A stretch of DNA of 64,000 nucleotides, taken from the NCBI GenBank assembly GCA_963754265.1, contig CAVWFB010000001.1:62001-126000 (forward strand). Direction: 5' to 3'. Both the position numbers and the translations under genes were made by a program. Of this stretch, positions 33,743 through 42,277 are shown piece after piece. The DNA comes from AC-32 sp963754265 (GTDB taxonomy: Bacteria; Actinomycetota; Thermoleophilia; Gaiellales; Gaiellaceae). Each line of letters starts with the position of its first letter. The stretch's first letter is position 1. The notes below the pieces were generated by a model. That model was not told the DNA's origin and searched no databases. It saw nothing but the letters and a program-made list of their open reading frames with translations.

Positions 33743-36700
33743 TCAGGCCTTGGCGATCGACGGCGTGCTCGCGTCGTCGGTCTCGATCCGGACCGCCAAC
33801 GTTTCTTGCTTGATCCGCTCGGCGTAGTCCAGGAGCTCGGACTCCGCCTCGGGCAGCGTGAGCACTATCCGATCGGTCAACTCGAGGCCGGCCTCCTTAC
33901 GCATCCCGTTCACCCGGTGGATCAGCTCGCGGGCGCGTCCCTCGAGCTCGAGCTCCGGGTCGAGAGCAAGATCGAGCGCGACGGTCAGGCCGTCCTCGCC
34001 CGCCACCGCCCAGCCTTCCTTGCCGCGCCGCTCGACGAGCACCTCTTCGGGCGCGAGCTCGTGGCCGTTCACCCGCAGGCGCCCGCCGTCGAGCTCCTCG
34101 AACTCGCCGGCCTCGAGCGCCGACCGGACCGGCCCCAGCTCCTTCCCCAGCTTCGGGCCCAGGATCGGCAGGTTGGGCTTGACGCGCAACTCCGTCGCCT
34201 CGACGGGGCCGAACTCGACGTCCTTGACGTTGAGCTCGTCGCCGAGCTCGCCCGCGTGCCCCGAGATCCCGTCGGCGCCCTGGACGACCAGCCGTCGCAG
34301 CGGCTGGCGCAGCTTGATCCCCGAGTGCGCGCGGGCCTGATGTCCGAGCGCCACCACGCGCCGCACCTCCGCCATCTCGGACAGGAGCTCGTCGTCCACG
34401 AGCTCGTCCACCACCTCCGGCCAGCCGGCCAGGTGCACCGAGTCGGGCGCCCCCTCGCAGGCCTCGGCGACCAGGTTTCGCCAGAGGTGGTCGCTGAGGA
34501 AGGGGAGCAGCGGAGCCATCACGCGCAGCACCTGGGCGAGCGCGACCCAGAGCGTCCTCAAGGCCGTCTCGTCGCCGCCCCAGAAGCGCGGGCGCGAGCG
34601 GCGGATGTACCAGTTCGAGAGGTCGTCCACGAACGACTCGACCTCGTACGCGATCCGCGGCGTCTCATAGTCCGCGTAGCCGGCCTCGCACCGGGCCACG
34701 AGCGCCTGCGTGCGGGCAAGCAGCCAGCGGTCGAGCGGCCGAAGCTCGGCGTTCGCTGGCACGGTGGCGAGGTCGTCCCAGCGCGGCCGGAACTCCTCGA
34801 TGTTCGCGTAGTCGATCAGGAACGAGGCCGAATGCCAGAGGGTCAGGAGGCGCCGCTTGACCTCGTTCGCCGGCCCGTAGCCGAAACGGATGTTCTGGCT
34901 CGGGTTCTGCTCGCAGAACTGCCAGCGCATCGCGTCGGCGCCCATCCGCTCGAACGCCTCGTCCGCCGGGATCGAATTGCCCCACGAGCGGTGCATCTCC
35001 CGGCCGTGCTCGTCGAGCAGCTTCTCGTAGGTCAGGACGCTGCGGTAGGGAAGACGGCCGGTCAATGTGACCGCCATGAACGAGATCGAGTAGAACCAGA
35101 GGCGGATCTGCTCGCGCATCTCGGAGACCCAGTCGGCCGGGAACCACGTCTCCCAGTAGGCGTGGTCGGGCAGGTCGGCACCGGTGAGGCCGGCAGCGGC
35201 GCCGGTCGCGTTGCCGTGCTCGACCCACACGGGGTTCTCCCAGCCCAGCGTCGAGAAGGGGACGATGCCGGCGTCGAGCCAGGCGTCTCCGACCTCGGTC
35301 ACACGGCGCACCTCCTCGTTGCACGACTCGCAGCGGATCGGCACCTCGTCGATCCACGGACGGTGGAGCTCCTGCAACTGCTCGAGCCCTCCCGTCGCTC
35401 GCGCCTCGAGCTCGGCGCGCGAGCCGATCACGTTCAGCTGGCCGCAGTCACACGGGTAGAAGGGCAGCGGTAGCCCGAAGTAGCGCTTGCGCGAGATGTT
35501 CCAGTCGTCCATGTTGCGCAGCCAGTCGTCCATGCGCTTGCCGTACTGCGGTGGCGTCCACTCCACGGCTGCATTTGCGTCGAGCATCTGGCTCCGGATC
35601 TCGTCGCAGGCGATGAACCAGTCGTCCACGACGCGGAAGACGAGCGGGGTACCGCAGCGCCAGCAGGTCGGATAGCGGTGGACGATCGTCCCCGCCTCGA
35701 CGAGGATCTCGCGCTCGCGAAGCGCCTCGACGATCAGCTCCGCGGCCTCGCCGGTGCTCAGCCCCTCGAAGGGGCCGTACCCCGCGACGAAGACGCCGGC
35801 CTCATCGATCGGGGCGAGCACGGGCAGGTCGTGCACGCGCGAGAGCTCGAAGTCCTCCGCGCCGGCGCCCGGCGCGATGTGAACGATCCCGGTGCCTTCG
35901 TCCAGCACGACGTCGTCCCAGGGGATGACGCGGTGCACGACTCCCTCCTGCGCCGGCAGCCCGTCGAACGGCCCCTCGTACTCGAGCCCGACGAGCTCCT
36001 CGCCGCGGGCGCTGGCGACCACCTTGGACTCTCCGGCCAGCGCGCGGGCACGCCACTCGCCCCGGTCGTCGAGGACGTATTCCGCGTCCGGTCGCACCGC
36101 CGCGGCCACATTGGCCGGCAACGTCCACGGCGTCGTCGTCCAGACCACGAGCGCCTCGTTCTCGCGCCCCTTGAGCGGGAAGCGCACGAAGAGGGACGGG
36201 TGCTCGAGCTCCTTGTACTCGCCCGCGAAGAGCTCGTGCTGGGAGATCGACGTGCCGCAGCGGGGACACCACTCGGTCGAGCGGTGGCCCTTGTAGAGCC
36301 AGCCGCGCCGGTGGCACTCCTGCAGGAAGCGCCAGTTGTATTCGATGTTCGTGTCGCTGAACGTGAAGTAGCTGTTGTCCCAGTCCATCCACATGCCGAG
36401 ACGCCTGGACTGGTCGGTGAGCACCTTGGAGTACTCGGCCACCCGCTCGCGGCAGCGCGCGGCGAACTCGGCGAGGCCGTAGTCCTCGATCTCGTGCTTG
36501 GAGTTGAGGCCCAGCGAGCGCTCGACCTCGACCTCGACCCAGAGCCCCTGACAGTCGAACCCGTTCTGATAGCGCTGGTCGAAGCCGCGCAGCGCGTGGT
36601 AGCGCTGGTAGACGTCCTTGAGCGTTCGGCCCCAGGCATGGTGGACGCCCATCGCGTTGTTGGCCGTGATCGGCCCGTCGATGAAGCTCCACGGCGCTCC

Positions 36701-36814
36701 GCCACGGTTCTGCTCGCGCAGTCGCTCGGACGTCCGCTCCCGCTCCCACCGCTCGAGCACCTCGAGCTCCAGAGCCGGGTGATCCGGGACGTTCGGAAGC
36801 GGCGTGAACACCAA
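33743..36814 (-). CDS. ileS: Isoleucyl-tRNA synthetase with atypical signature motifs
   Basis: Charges tRNA-Ile with isoleucine. The 1023-residue length and order of domains fit class I IleRS: N-terminal catalytic core, inserted CP1 editing domain with VVWTTTPWTLPANVAAAV, a zinc-site-like CESCNEEVRR segment, and a C-terminal anticodon-binding and tail region with LIHRVNGMRKEAGLELTDRI. The HIGH motif is replaced by HHAWG (residues 58-62, in NAMGVHHAWGRTLKDVYQ), and the KMSKS loop reads MHRSWGNSIP near 604-613. Such variants are found in a distinct IleRS subgroup, so this is probably functional. The gene is divergent from trxA and convergent with the MarR gene. Confidence 0.93.
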   Translation of the reverse strand: MVFTPLPNVPDHPALELEVLERWERERTSERLREQNRGGAPWSFIDGPITANNAMGVHHAWGRTLKDVYQRYHALRGFDQRYQNGFDCQGLWVEVEVERSLGLNSKHEIEDYGLAEFAARCRERVAEYSKVLTDQSRRLGMWMDWDNSYFTFSDTNIEYNWRFLQECHRRGWLYKGHRSTEWCPRCGTSISQHELFAGEYKELEHPSLFVRFPLKGRENEALVVWTTTPWTLPANVAAAVRPDAEYVLDDRGEWRARALAGESKVVASARGEELVGLEYEGPFDGLPAQEGVVHRVIPWDDVVLDEGTGIVHIAPGAGAEDFELSRVHDLPVLAPIDEAGVFVAGYGPFEGLSTGEAAELIVEALREREILVEAGTIVHRYPTCWRCGTPLVFRVVDDWFIACDEIRSQMLDANAAVEWTPPQYGKRMDDWLRNMDDWNISRKRYFGLPLPFYPCDCGQLNVIGSRAELEARATGGLEQLQELHRPWIDEVPIRCESCNEEVRRVTEVGDAWLDAGIVPFSTLGWENPVWVEHGNATGAAAGLTGADLPDHAYWETWFPADWVSEMREQIRLWFYSISFMAVTLTGRLPYRSVLTYEKLLDEHGREMHRSWGNSIPADEAFERMGADAMRWQFCEQNPSQNIRFGYGPANEVKRRLLTLWHSASFLIDYANIEEFRPRWDDLATVPANAELRPLDRWLLARTQALVARCEAGYADYETPRIAYEVESFVDDLSNWYIRRSRPRFWGGDETALRTLWVALAQVLRVMAPLLPFLSDHLWRNLVAEACEGAPDSVHLAGWPEVVDELVDDELLSEMAEVRRVVALGHQARAHSGIKLRQPLRRLVVQGADGISGHAGELGDELNVKDVEFGPVEATELRVKPNLPILGPKLGKELGPVRSALEAGEFEELDGGRLRVNGHELAPEEVLVERRGKEGWAVAGEDGLTVALDLALDPELELEGRARELIHRVNGMRKEAGLELTDRIVLTLPEAESELLDYAERIKQETLAVRIETDDASTPSIAKA

Positions 36815-36892
36815 ACGATCCTAGCTAGCGGGAACAACAGCTCCCGTCCGCGCGTTTGAGCAGTCCGACCTCTGAGGTAGAAAGGACCGAAC

Positions 36893-37216
36893 ATGGCAGA
36901 CGCCGTCACCGAACAGACCTTCGAGCAGGAAGTGCTCGGCAGCGAACACCCGGTGCTGGTCGACTTCTGGGCCGAGTGGTGTGGGCCCTGTCACGCGATC
37001 GCGCCGGTCCTCGATCAGATCGCCGGCGAGCACGACCAGCTGAGGGTCGTGAAGCTGAACATCGACGAGGAGCCCGCGATTGCGCAGCGGTACGGGGTGA
37101 TGTCGATCCCGACCCTGATCCTGTTCAAGGACGGGGAGCCGCAGGCCGCCGCGGTCGGGGCGATGCCGAAGTCGATGCTCGAAGAGCGCCTCGGCCTGGC
37201 CGAGGCCGCCGCCTAG
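36893..37216 (+). CDS. trxA: Thioredoxin
   Basis: A 107-residue cytosolic dithiol reductase. The active site WAEWCGPCHAIAPVL lies near residues 25-40, with Cys-Gly-Pro-Cys. The cis-Pro segment is MSIPTLILFKDGEPQ near 75, and the fold length is standard. The ATG is preceded by GAAAGGA. The neighbouring ileS is divergent with 78 bp between starts. Its stop shares the CTAG with the stop of the convergent DUF2231 gene. Confidence 0.96.
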   Translation: MADAVTEQTFEQEVLGSEHPVLVDFWAEWCGPCHAIAPVLDQIAGEHDQLRVVKLNIDEEPAIAQRYGVMSIPTLILFKDGEPQAAAVGAMPKSMLEERLGLAEAAA

Positions 37217-37737
37217 CCGCCCTCGGCTTCCTGTTTCTCGGGATGAGGCACCGGCGCCACGGCGCGCGCGGGTGGCTCGTCGACCAGCTGGAGCACGCGC
37301 ATGCCGTGCGTGAACACGACCGCGCCGCCGAGCCAGCCGCCGAGGGTCAGGAAGCCGAACCCGACCAGCGTCAGGATGAAAGGCCCGGTCTCGACGGCAC
37401 CGTGCGTGTAGCCGCTGTGGCCGACCAGCGCAGCGATCAGGAAGAACACGGTCGCGGTGAGCATCGAGCACATGTGCCAGGTCGCCGTCCACCAGAGCGG
37501 CGAGCGCCACGCGATTCCGAGCCAGTCGGCGAAGCCGGTCAGCGCGGCGAGGCTCGTTGCGATCAACCCGATGACGAGCGCGAGCCACCAGCCGTGGGCC
37601 GCGGCGATGTGGGCGATGCCCACGACGCTCGCGAACGCCATCACGGCGGAGGCCGTATAGGCGCCGATCGCGGCGTCGGTCAGCGGTGGGTGCAACGGGT
37701 GACCGGGAAGGCCGCGAATGAGGTACTGAAGCTTCAC
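37213..37737 (-). CDS. DUF2231-type small integral membrane protein
   Basis: A 174-residue protein with four predicted membrane helices. The opening YLIRGLPGHPLHPPLTDAAIG is the DUF2231 hallmark (HPLHP), followed by a helix with VMAFASVVGIA. Later helices are LALVIGLIATSLAALTGFADWL and MLTATVFFLIAALVG, then the paired-His WTATWHMCSM segment. The His residues in helices suggest metal or heme binding, but this has not been shown for the family in general. It is convergent with trxA. Confidence 0.75.
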   Translation of the reverse strand: MKLQYLIRGLPGHPLHPPLTDAAIGAYTASAVMAFASVVGIAHIAAAHGWWLALVIGLIATSLAALTGFADWLGIAWRSPLWWTATWHMCSMLTATVFFLIAALVGHSGYTHGAVETGPFILTLVGFGFLTLGGWLGGAVVFTHGMRVLQLVDEPPARAVAPVPHPEKQEAEGG

Positions 37738-37774
37738 GGTGGGTCGGTTACCCGACCGTGCGCTCCGAAAACGC

Positions 37775-37921
37775 TCAGGCCGTGTCGGTCTCGAGGAAGT
37801 CGATGAAGGCGGCGTGCTTGGCGAGGTAGGCCTCGAGGCCGGCCAGGCCTTGCTCGAGCCACTGCTGGAGCCACCTCTCGCCCAACTCGTCCTCGATCCG
37901 GTGCACCGCAGGCTCGTCCAT
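37775..37921 (-). CDS. Small acidic protein, 48 residues
   Basis: An ATG-initiated frame directly after the Nudix gene (2 bp gap) on the same strand. The product, MDEPAVHRIEDELGERWLQQ followed by WLEQGLAGLEAYLAKHAAFID and FLETDTA, is acidic, helical and has strong third-position GC bias, so it is likely translated. Trp-rich amphipathic helices suggest a binding partner. I do not recognise a family. The tight spacing implies translational coupling to Nudix. Confidence 0.5.
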   Translation of the reverse strand: MDEPAVHRIEDELGERWLQQWLEQGLAGLEAYLAKHAAFIDFLETDTA

Positions 37922-37923
37922 GA

Positions 37924-38508
37924 CTAAATGATCGGGACGAGACCGGACGGCCACAATGAGCCGAACGGCCTAACTTCGGGCGCGGCAGGGCCTATCGCCT
38001 GCCGCGCGCGCCAGGCTGACAGCACGAGCGGAACGTTCTCGAACGCGAGCTCCTCGGGTGCCGGCAGCTCGTCGGCACCAAACCAGCCCAGCTCGGAGAC
38101 ATCGTCCGCGGCCTCCGCCTCGCCACCAACGACGCGGGCGGTCCAGTACATGTTCAACGTCGCCTCCGCGGTCGAGTCGCCCCCGTAGCGATCCATCCAG
38201 ACGCCGACGAACTCGAGCGGCTCGACCTCGAGGCCCGTCTCCTCCCGCAGCTCGCGGCGAAGGCCGTCGAGGGGATGCTCTCCCTCCTCGAGGAAGCCGC
38301 CGGGGATGTCCCAGCGGCCGAGGAAGGGCTCGCGGCCGCGACGCGCCAGGAGCACGCGCCCCTCGCCGTCCTCGCAGAGGGCGCCGGCGGTGGGCTTCGA
38401 GCTCGCGTAGTAGGCGAACCCGCACTCCGAGCAGTGCACGCGGCTCTCGTCCCCGCGCAGGCCGGTTCGGCAGCGCGGGCAGAACTTCCATCCCGCGAGC
38501 TCCCCCAT
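37924..38508 (-). CDS. Nudix hydrolase with N-terminal zinc ribbon
   Basis: A 194-residue protein from the ATG at 38508. The first 35 residues form a zinc ribbon (FCPRC and HCSEC). The Nudix box is GGFLEEGEHPLDGLRRELREETGLE near residues 75-99, with all the metal-binding Glu residues. The domain hydrolyses nucleoside-diphosphate-linked compounds; zinc-ribbon Nudix proteins of this size include NudC-like and ADP-ribose pyrophosphatase-like enzymes, but the NudC-specific motif is not evident. A much longer upstream extension of this frame runs antisense to other genes and is rejected. It is followed by the 48-residue gene. Confidence 0.88.
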   Translation of the reverse strand: MGELAGWKFCPRCRTGLRGDESRVHCSECGFAYYASSKPTAGALCEDGEGRVLLARRGREPFLGRWDIPGGFLEEGEHPLDGLRRELREETGLEVEPLEFVGVWMDRYGGDSTAEATLNMYWTARVVGGEAEAADDVSELGWFGADELPAPEELAFENVPLVLSAWRARQAIGPAAPEVRPFGSLWPSGLVPII

Positions 38509-38601
38509 GCCCGCAACAATAGAAGGCGATGAGAAGAAACCCGAGCCCCGACCCGGCCAATCGACAGGAAGGCGACAACGCCTAGGTTCGTTCCCGCAAC
38601 G

Positions 38602-38949
38602 GTGCACGAGCTCTCTCGGGTGGAGCTGCTCGCAGGCCTTTCCGGCGAGACGCTGGCGACCATCGCCAAGCGGATGGAGCGCGAGGAGGTACCGCCGGGA
38701 CGCAGCGTGGTGCGGGAAGGCGACGAGGCCGAGCGCTTCTACGTCGTCCTGTCCGGCCTCTTCGCCGTCAGCCAGGAAGACCTCGGCCCGCGGCGGGTGC
38801 TTCAGCCCGGCGGCTACTTCGGCGAGGTCGGGCTGGCAATGAACGTGCCGCGCACCGCCTCGGTGCGGGCGCTCACCCAGGCGGTGGTGGCAAGCTGCGA
38901 CCGGTCCACCTTCGACGAGCTCCTGCGCCCGCTCTTCGCCGCCGACTAG
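38602..38949 (+). CDS. Cyclic-nucleotide-binding domain protein (stand-alone)
   Basis: A 115-residue single CNBD with GTG start. It opens LSRVELLAGLSGETLATIAKRM, shows the beta-roll with VVREGDEAERFYVVLSGLFAVS and the phosphate-binding-cassette region GGYFGEVGLAMNVPRTASVRAL, where the Gly-Glu and Arg-Thr-Ala residues that contact the cyclic nucleotide are kept. There is no helix-turn-helix or kinase domain, so it would act as a soluble sensor or subunit. It may bind cAMP made by a cyclase such as the one at 22014-25232, but that link is inference. Its stop shares CTAG with the convergent serine hydrolase gene. Confidence 0.85.
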   Translation: MHELSRVELLAGLSGETLATIAKRMEREEVPPGRSVVREGDEAERFYVVLSGLFAVSQEDLGPRRVLQPGGYFGEVGLAMNVPRTASVRALTQAVVASCDRSTFDELLRPLFAAD

Positions 38950-39749
38950 GGCTCGGCCAGCACCGCGTCGGAGAGGCGCGGCCACGCCTCGAGCGCCCAC
39001 GGGCCGAACTGGAGGTCGGTCAGGCAGGCGAGCGCCACGCCCGCGTCGGGGTCGACCCAGAGGAAGGTGCCGCTGCCGCCGAAGTGTCCGAAGGTGCGAG
39101 GCGAGTTGCGCGCGCCGGTCCAGTGCGGCGTCTTCGCGTCGCGCAGCTCGACGCCGAGGCCCCAGTCGTTCGGCTCCATGCGCCCCACGTCCGGCAGCAC
39201 GCCTACGAGGCCCGGGAACTGCACCGAGGTCGCCTCGGCCAGCGTCTCCGGCGCGACGAGCCGCGGGCGTTGCAGCTCGGCCGCCAGCCGAAGCAAATCG
39301 TCGAGCGTGCCCTCGAGCCCCGCGGCCGGAGAGCCGCGAAGCTCGGCCCGAACCTCGAGCGGGCCGAGAACGGCGGCGGCGAGGTACCGCCCGAACGGCA
39401 TCTCGGCGGCCGCGCCGACCGTCTCGGCGAGCAGCTCGAAGCCCGTGTTCGAGTAGATCCGCCGCTGCCCCGGCCGCGCGATCGGCTTCTCGCCTTCGAA
39501 CGGCAGGCCCGACGCATGCGCGAGCAGGTGTCGCACCGTCGAGCCTTCCGGCCCCGCCGGGCCGTCGAGGTCGACAATCCCCTCCTCGGCCGCGACGAGC
39601 GTTGCCAGCGCAGTCGCTGGCTTGGTCACCGAGGCCCAGCGAAAGACGTGCTCGCGCGGTCCGTGGACGGCGACTTCCTCGGTGCTGCGCAGGACGCCGA
39701 CGGCCACCGTGTCCGCCGGCCACCCCTCGACCTCCCGCAGAGCCTCCAC
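38946..39749 (-). CDS. Serine hydrolase, beta-lactamase/transpeptidase-like (class C fold)
   Basis: A protein of 267 residues from the GTG at 39749. The SxxK nucleophile motif is WASVTKPATALATLVAAEEG, the second motif is YSNTGFELLAE, and the HFGGSGTF segment near the C terminus fits the KTG-box position. The family includes esterases, D-aminopeptidases and penicillin-binding-like enzymes; no signal peptide is seen, so a cytosolic esterase-type role is likelier than peptidoglycan cleavage. A longer start at 39812 would overlap the divergent RidA gene, so the shorter one is preferred. Confidence 0.82.
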   Translation of the reverse strand: MEALREVEGWPADTVAVGVLRSTEEVAVHGPREHVFRWASVTKPATALATLVAAEEGIVDLDGPAGPEGSTVRHLLAHASGLPFEGEKPIARPGQRRIYSNTGFELLAETVGAAAEMPFGRYLAAAVLGPLEVRAELRGSPAAGLEGTLDDLLRLAAELQRPRLVAPETLAEATSVQFPGLVGVLPDVGRMEPNDWGLGVELRDAKTPHWTGARNSPRTFGHFGGSGTFLWVDPDAGVALACLTDLQFGPWALEAWPRLSDAVLAEP

Positions 39750-39768
39750 GGCGGGCGATACTAGTGCG

Positions 39769-40152
39769 ATGGAGAGGCGGATCGTTCCGGCCGAGTCCCC
39801 GTACGTCGCCACCGTGGGCTACTCGAGGGCGATCCGGGTCGGTCCGCATGTCCACGTGGCCGGGACGGCGCCGATCATGCCGGGCGAGGCGGATCCGCCG
39901 CCCGACCCGTACGAGCAGGCCAAGCGCTGCCTCGAGATCGTCCTCGCCGCGCTCGCCGAGCTCGGCGCCGGGCCCGAGCACGTCGTGCGCACGCGCGCGT
40001 ACCTGACGAACGCCGACGACTGGAAGGAGGTCGGCCGGGCACACGGCGAGGTCTTCGCCGACGTGCGACCGGCCAGCGCGATGGTGGTCGTCAGCAGCCT
40101 GCTCGATCCACGCTGGCGGGTCGAGCTCGAGGTGGACGCGCTGGTGGCATGA
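39769..40152 (+). CDS. RidA family protein (enamine/imine deaminase-like)
   Basis: A 127-residue trimeric-fold protein. Landmarks are VGPHVHVAGTAPIMPGEADPPPD, AKRCLEIVLAALAELGAG and the conserved VVRTRAYLTNADDWKEVGRAHGEVF with the catalytic Arg, ending with SSLLDPRWRVELEVDALV. RidA proteins hydrolyse reactive 2-aminoacrylate-type intermediates. The final GTAGCATG overlap places the next gene start at 40149, giving a 4-bp overlap (ATGA), so it is coupled to the glutamate-cysteine-ligase-like gene. It is divergent from the serine hydrolase. Confidence 0.88.
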   Translation: MERRIVPAESPYVATVGYSRAIRVGPHVHVAGTAPIMPGEADPPPDPYEQAKRCLEIVLAALAELGAGPEHVVRTRAYLTNADDWKEVGRAHGEVFADVRPASAMVVVSSLLDPRWRVELEVDALVA

Positions 40153-41349
40153 CGAAGCAGATCTTCCCGCCGACGATCACGGGCGCGAGCTTCGCCGAGG
40201 GCGGCAGCGTGCTCGAGCACCGCTTCGGCGAGGGCGAGCCCTACACGCTCGGGGTGGAGGAGGAGTACATGCTCCTCGACGGGCAAACGCTCGATCTCGT
40301 CCAGCACGTCGAGACGGTGCTCGCAGCGGCCGAGGGAGACGAGCTCGCCGACCGCGTCAACCCGGAGCTGATGCAGTCGGTGCTGGAGATCGCGACGCCG
40401 GTCTGCAGCTCGCCGGCCGAGATCGACGCGGAGCTGCGCAAGCTCCGCACGTACGTCACCGGCCTGGCCAGGGAGCGGGAGATGCGCGTCGGCTCGGCCG
40501 GCACTCACCCTTTCAGCCTCTTCGAGCGCCAGCGCATCACCGCCCGGGATCGCTACCACCACCTCGTCGACCAGCTCCAGTACATCGCCCGCCGCGAGCT
40601 GATCTTCGGGCTTCACATCCACGTCGCGGTGGACGATCCGGAGAAGGCGATCAAGGTCGTGAACGGCCTCCTCGCCCACCTCTCGTCGCTGCTCGCGCTC
40701 TCTGCGAGCTCCCCGTTCTGGCGCGGCGAGCCCACGGGACTGGCCTCGAGCCGGCAGATGGTGTTCGCGGCGTTCCCACGCTCGGGCCCTCCGCCCCGCT
40801 TCAACGACTACGCCGACTACGCCGAGGTCGTCGGCCAGCTCGAGAAGACCGGGTGCATCGCCGACTACACCCACATCTGGTGGGACATCCGCCTGCACCC
40901 GCGCTTCGGCACCGTCGAGATCCGAGTCTGCGACGCCGTCACGAGAGTCGAAGACGCGGTCGCGCTCGCGGCGTTCTGCCAGTCGCTGGTGAAGCTCTAT
41001 TCCGAGCACTACGAGGTCGGGAAGGAGATCCCGTCCTACCACAGGATCCTGACCACCGAGAACAAGTGGCTCGCCGCCCGCTACGGGCTCGAGGCGCCGG
41101 TGATGGACCTCGCCACCGGCCGCAGGAACCGCGTGCCGGTGGCGCAGTTGATCCGCCGCACGCTCGAAGGAGCTCGAGCCACACGCACGGGAGCTCGGCT
41201 GCGAACGTGAGCTCGAGGGAATCGCAGAGATCCTGCGCAAGGGCAACGGGAGCGACCGGCAGCGCCGCATCTGGAACGCGAACCGCGACATCGTCGAGGT
41301 CGTGCGCGAGATCGCGGACGCAACAGAGCACGCCGCCGTCGGCGTCTAG
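40149..41349 (+). CDS. Carboxylate-amine ligase, GCS2/YbdK-type, with a frame break near the C terminus
   Basis: A glutamate-cysteine-ligase-like enzyme of about 399 residues after frame repair. Features are YTLGVEEEYMLLDGQTLDLV at the start of the fold, LLQ-type helix MQSVLEIATPVCSSPAEI, and GSAGTHPFSLFERQRITARDRY. The central FGLHIHVAVDDPEKAIKV and ASSPFWRGEPTGLASSRQMVF are followed by GTVEIRVCDAVTRVEDAVALAAF. The frame stops at 41210, but LEPHARELGCERELEGIAEIL and NRDIVEVVREIADATEH continue in the next frame to a stop at 41349. One extra G near 41170 (CGAAGGAG) accounts for this. The enzyme would ligate glutamate to an amine substrate. Confidence 0.85.
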
Positions 41350-41535
41350 CCCGGCGGGACCTCTCGACACCCCGCCCTTCCTGCTCGGACTCCTCGAAAC
41401 CAACCACTTCGCGTCATGGTGGCTCGACGAGGGCTGGACTACCGTCTTCCAAGCGAGAGCAGCGCAGAGATTCCCAGGCCGAAAGCTGCTTCCGCCCCGT
41501 CATGTTGAACGAGCCTGGGATGGAGAGGAACCACC

Positions 41536-42208
41536 TTGAAGAAGGGAATCACCTTGATCGCGGTGCTCGTCGGAGTGCTCGCGGTCACCTCAGGCGCGTT
41601 CGCTGCCAAGCGATACCTCATCACGTCGTCGAGCCAGATCAAGGCCGGCGCCGTCTCGCTGTCCGATCTCTCGCCGGCCGCCCGCAAGGCGCTGCGCGGC
41701 GTGAACGGCAACAGTGGCGACCGCGGGGCCGCAGGGCCCGAAGGGCGACGCAGGGCCGCACGGCGCACAGGGCTCCGCAGGCCCGCAAGGCACCCCGGGG
41801 CAGTCGGGCGCGAAAGGCGACAAGGGGGACAAGGGCGACACGGGTGCTGCCGGCGACTCTTACCTCCACGGCGCGTACTACAGCGTCGCCTGGACTACGA
41901 CAAGGGCGATACCAACGGCGGCGCGATCGCCACGGTGGCCTGCAAGGCACAGACCGACACCGCGATCAGTGGTGGCGTCCTCGACCGCACGGACTCACTC
42001 ACAAGACAGTCCCGGTCGGGCAGTCCCTCCCCGGTCGACATGGACTGGGACACGAACACGCCGAAGCCGGGGCGGCTGGACGGCTGGATCGTCCAGTTCG
42101 CCAGCCAGCAACGGCTCGGCCCCGGAGAAGGTCAAGGTGTGGGCGCTCTGCGTCCCCGGCCTGCAAGTGCCGGTGAACCAGACCTACACGCAGTCGACCG
42201 ACGGCTGA
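41536..42208 (+). CDS. Secreted collagen-like protein, frame-disrupted
   Basis: TTG start at 41536 is preceded by GGAGAGG. The N terminus is a signal peptide (LIAVLVGVLAVTSGAFA). A Gly-X-Y tract of about 17 triplets (GDRGAAGPEG, then GPHGAQGSAGPQGTPGQSGA and GDKGDKGDTGAAG) is followed by a globular tail containing YLHGAYYSVAW, GDTNGGAIATVACKAQTD, DTNTPKPGRLDGWIVQF and VKVWALCVPGLQVPVNQTYT. The tract and tail are read in two frames and need at least three one-base changes between 41745 and 42110, ending at the stop 42206-42208. The hallmark of a collagen-like actinobacterial surface protein is clear even though the frame is broken. Confidence 0.7.
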
Positions 42209-42245
42209 CAAGCCCCGAGAGTAACAAACCCTCATTCACCGAGTG

Positions 42246-42273
42246 CGAAGGGCGCCGGCAACGGCGCCCTTCG
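42246..42273 (+). terminator. Intrinsic terminator-like hairpin
   Basis: A perfect 11- to 12-bp GC-rich stem, arms GAAGGGCGCCG and CGGCGCCCTTC, with a GCAA tetraloop, followed by a short T-rich run (TCGTGCTTTG). It lies directly downstream of the collagen-like gene end and 5 bp before the PAS-LuxR frame. Confidence 0.75.
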
Positions 42274-42277
42274 TGCT

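Noticed and set aside
33689..35473. 594-codon plus-strand frame opposite ileS
   Set aside because: Antisense shadow of the clear IleRS gene.
38509..40044. N-terminal extension of the Nudix frame to 40044
   Set aside because: Runs across three other genes and lacks motifs; the ATG at 38508 fits the zinc-ribbon start.
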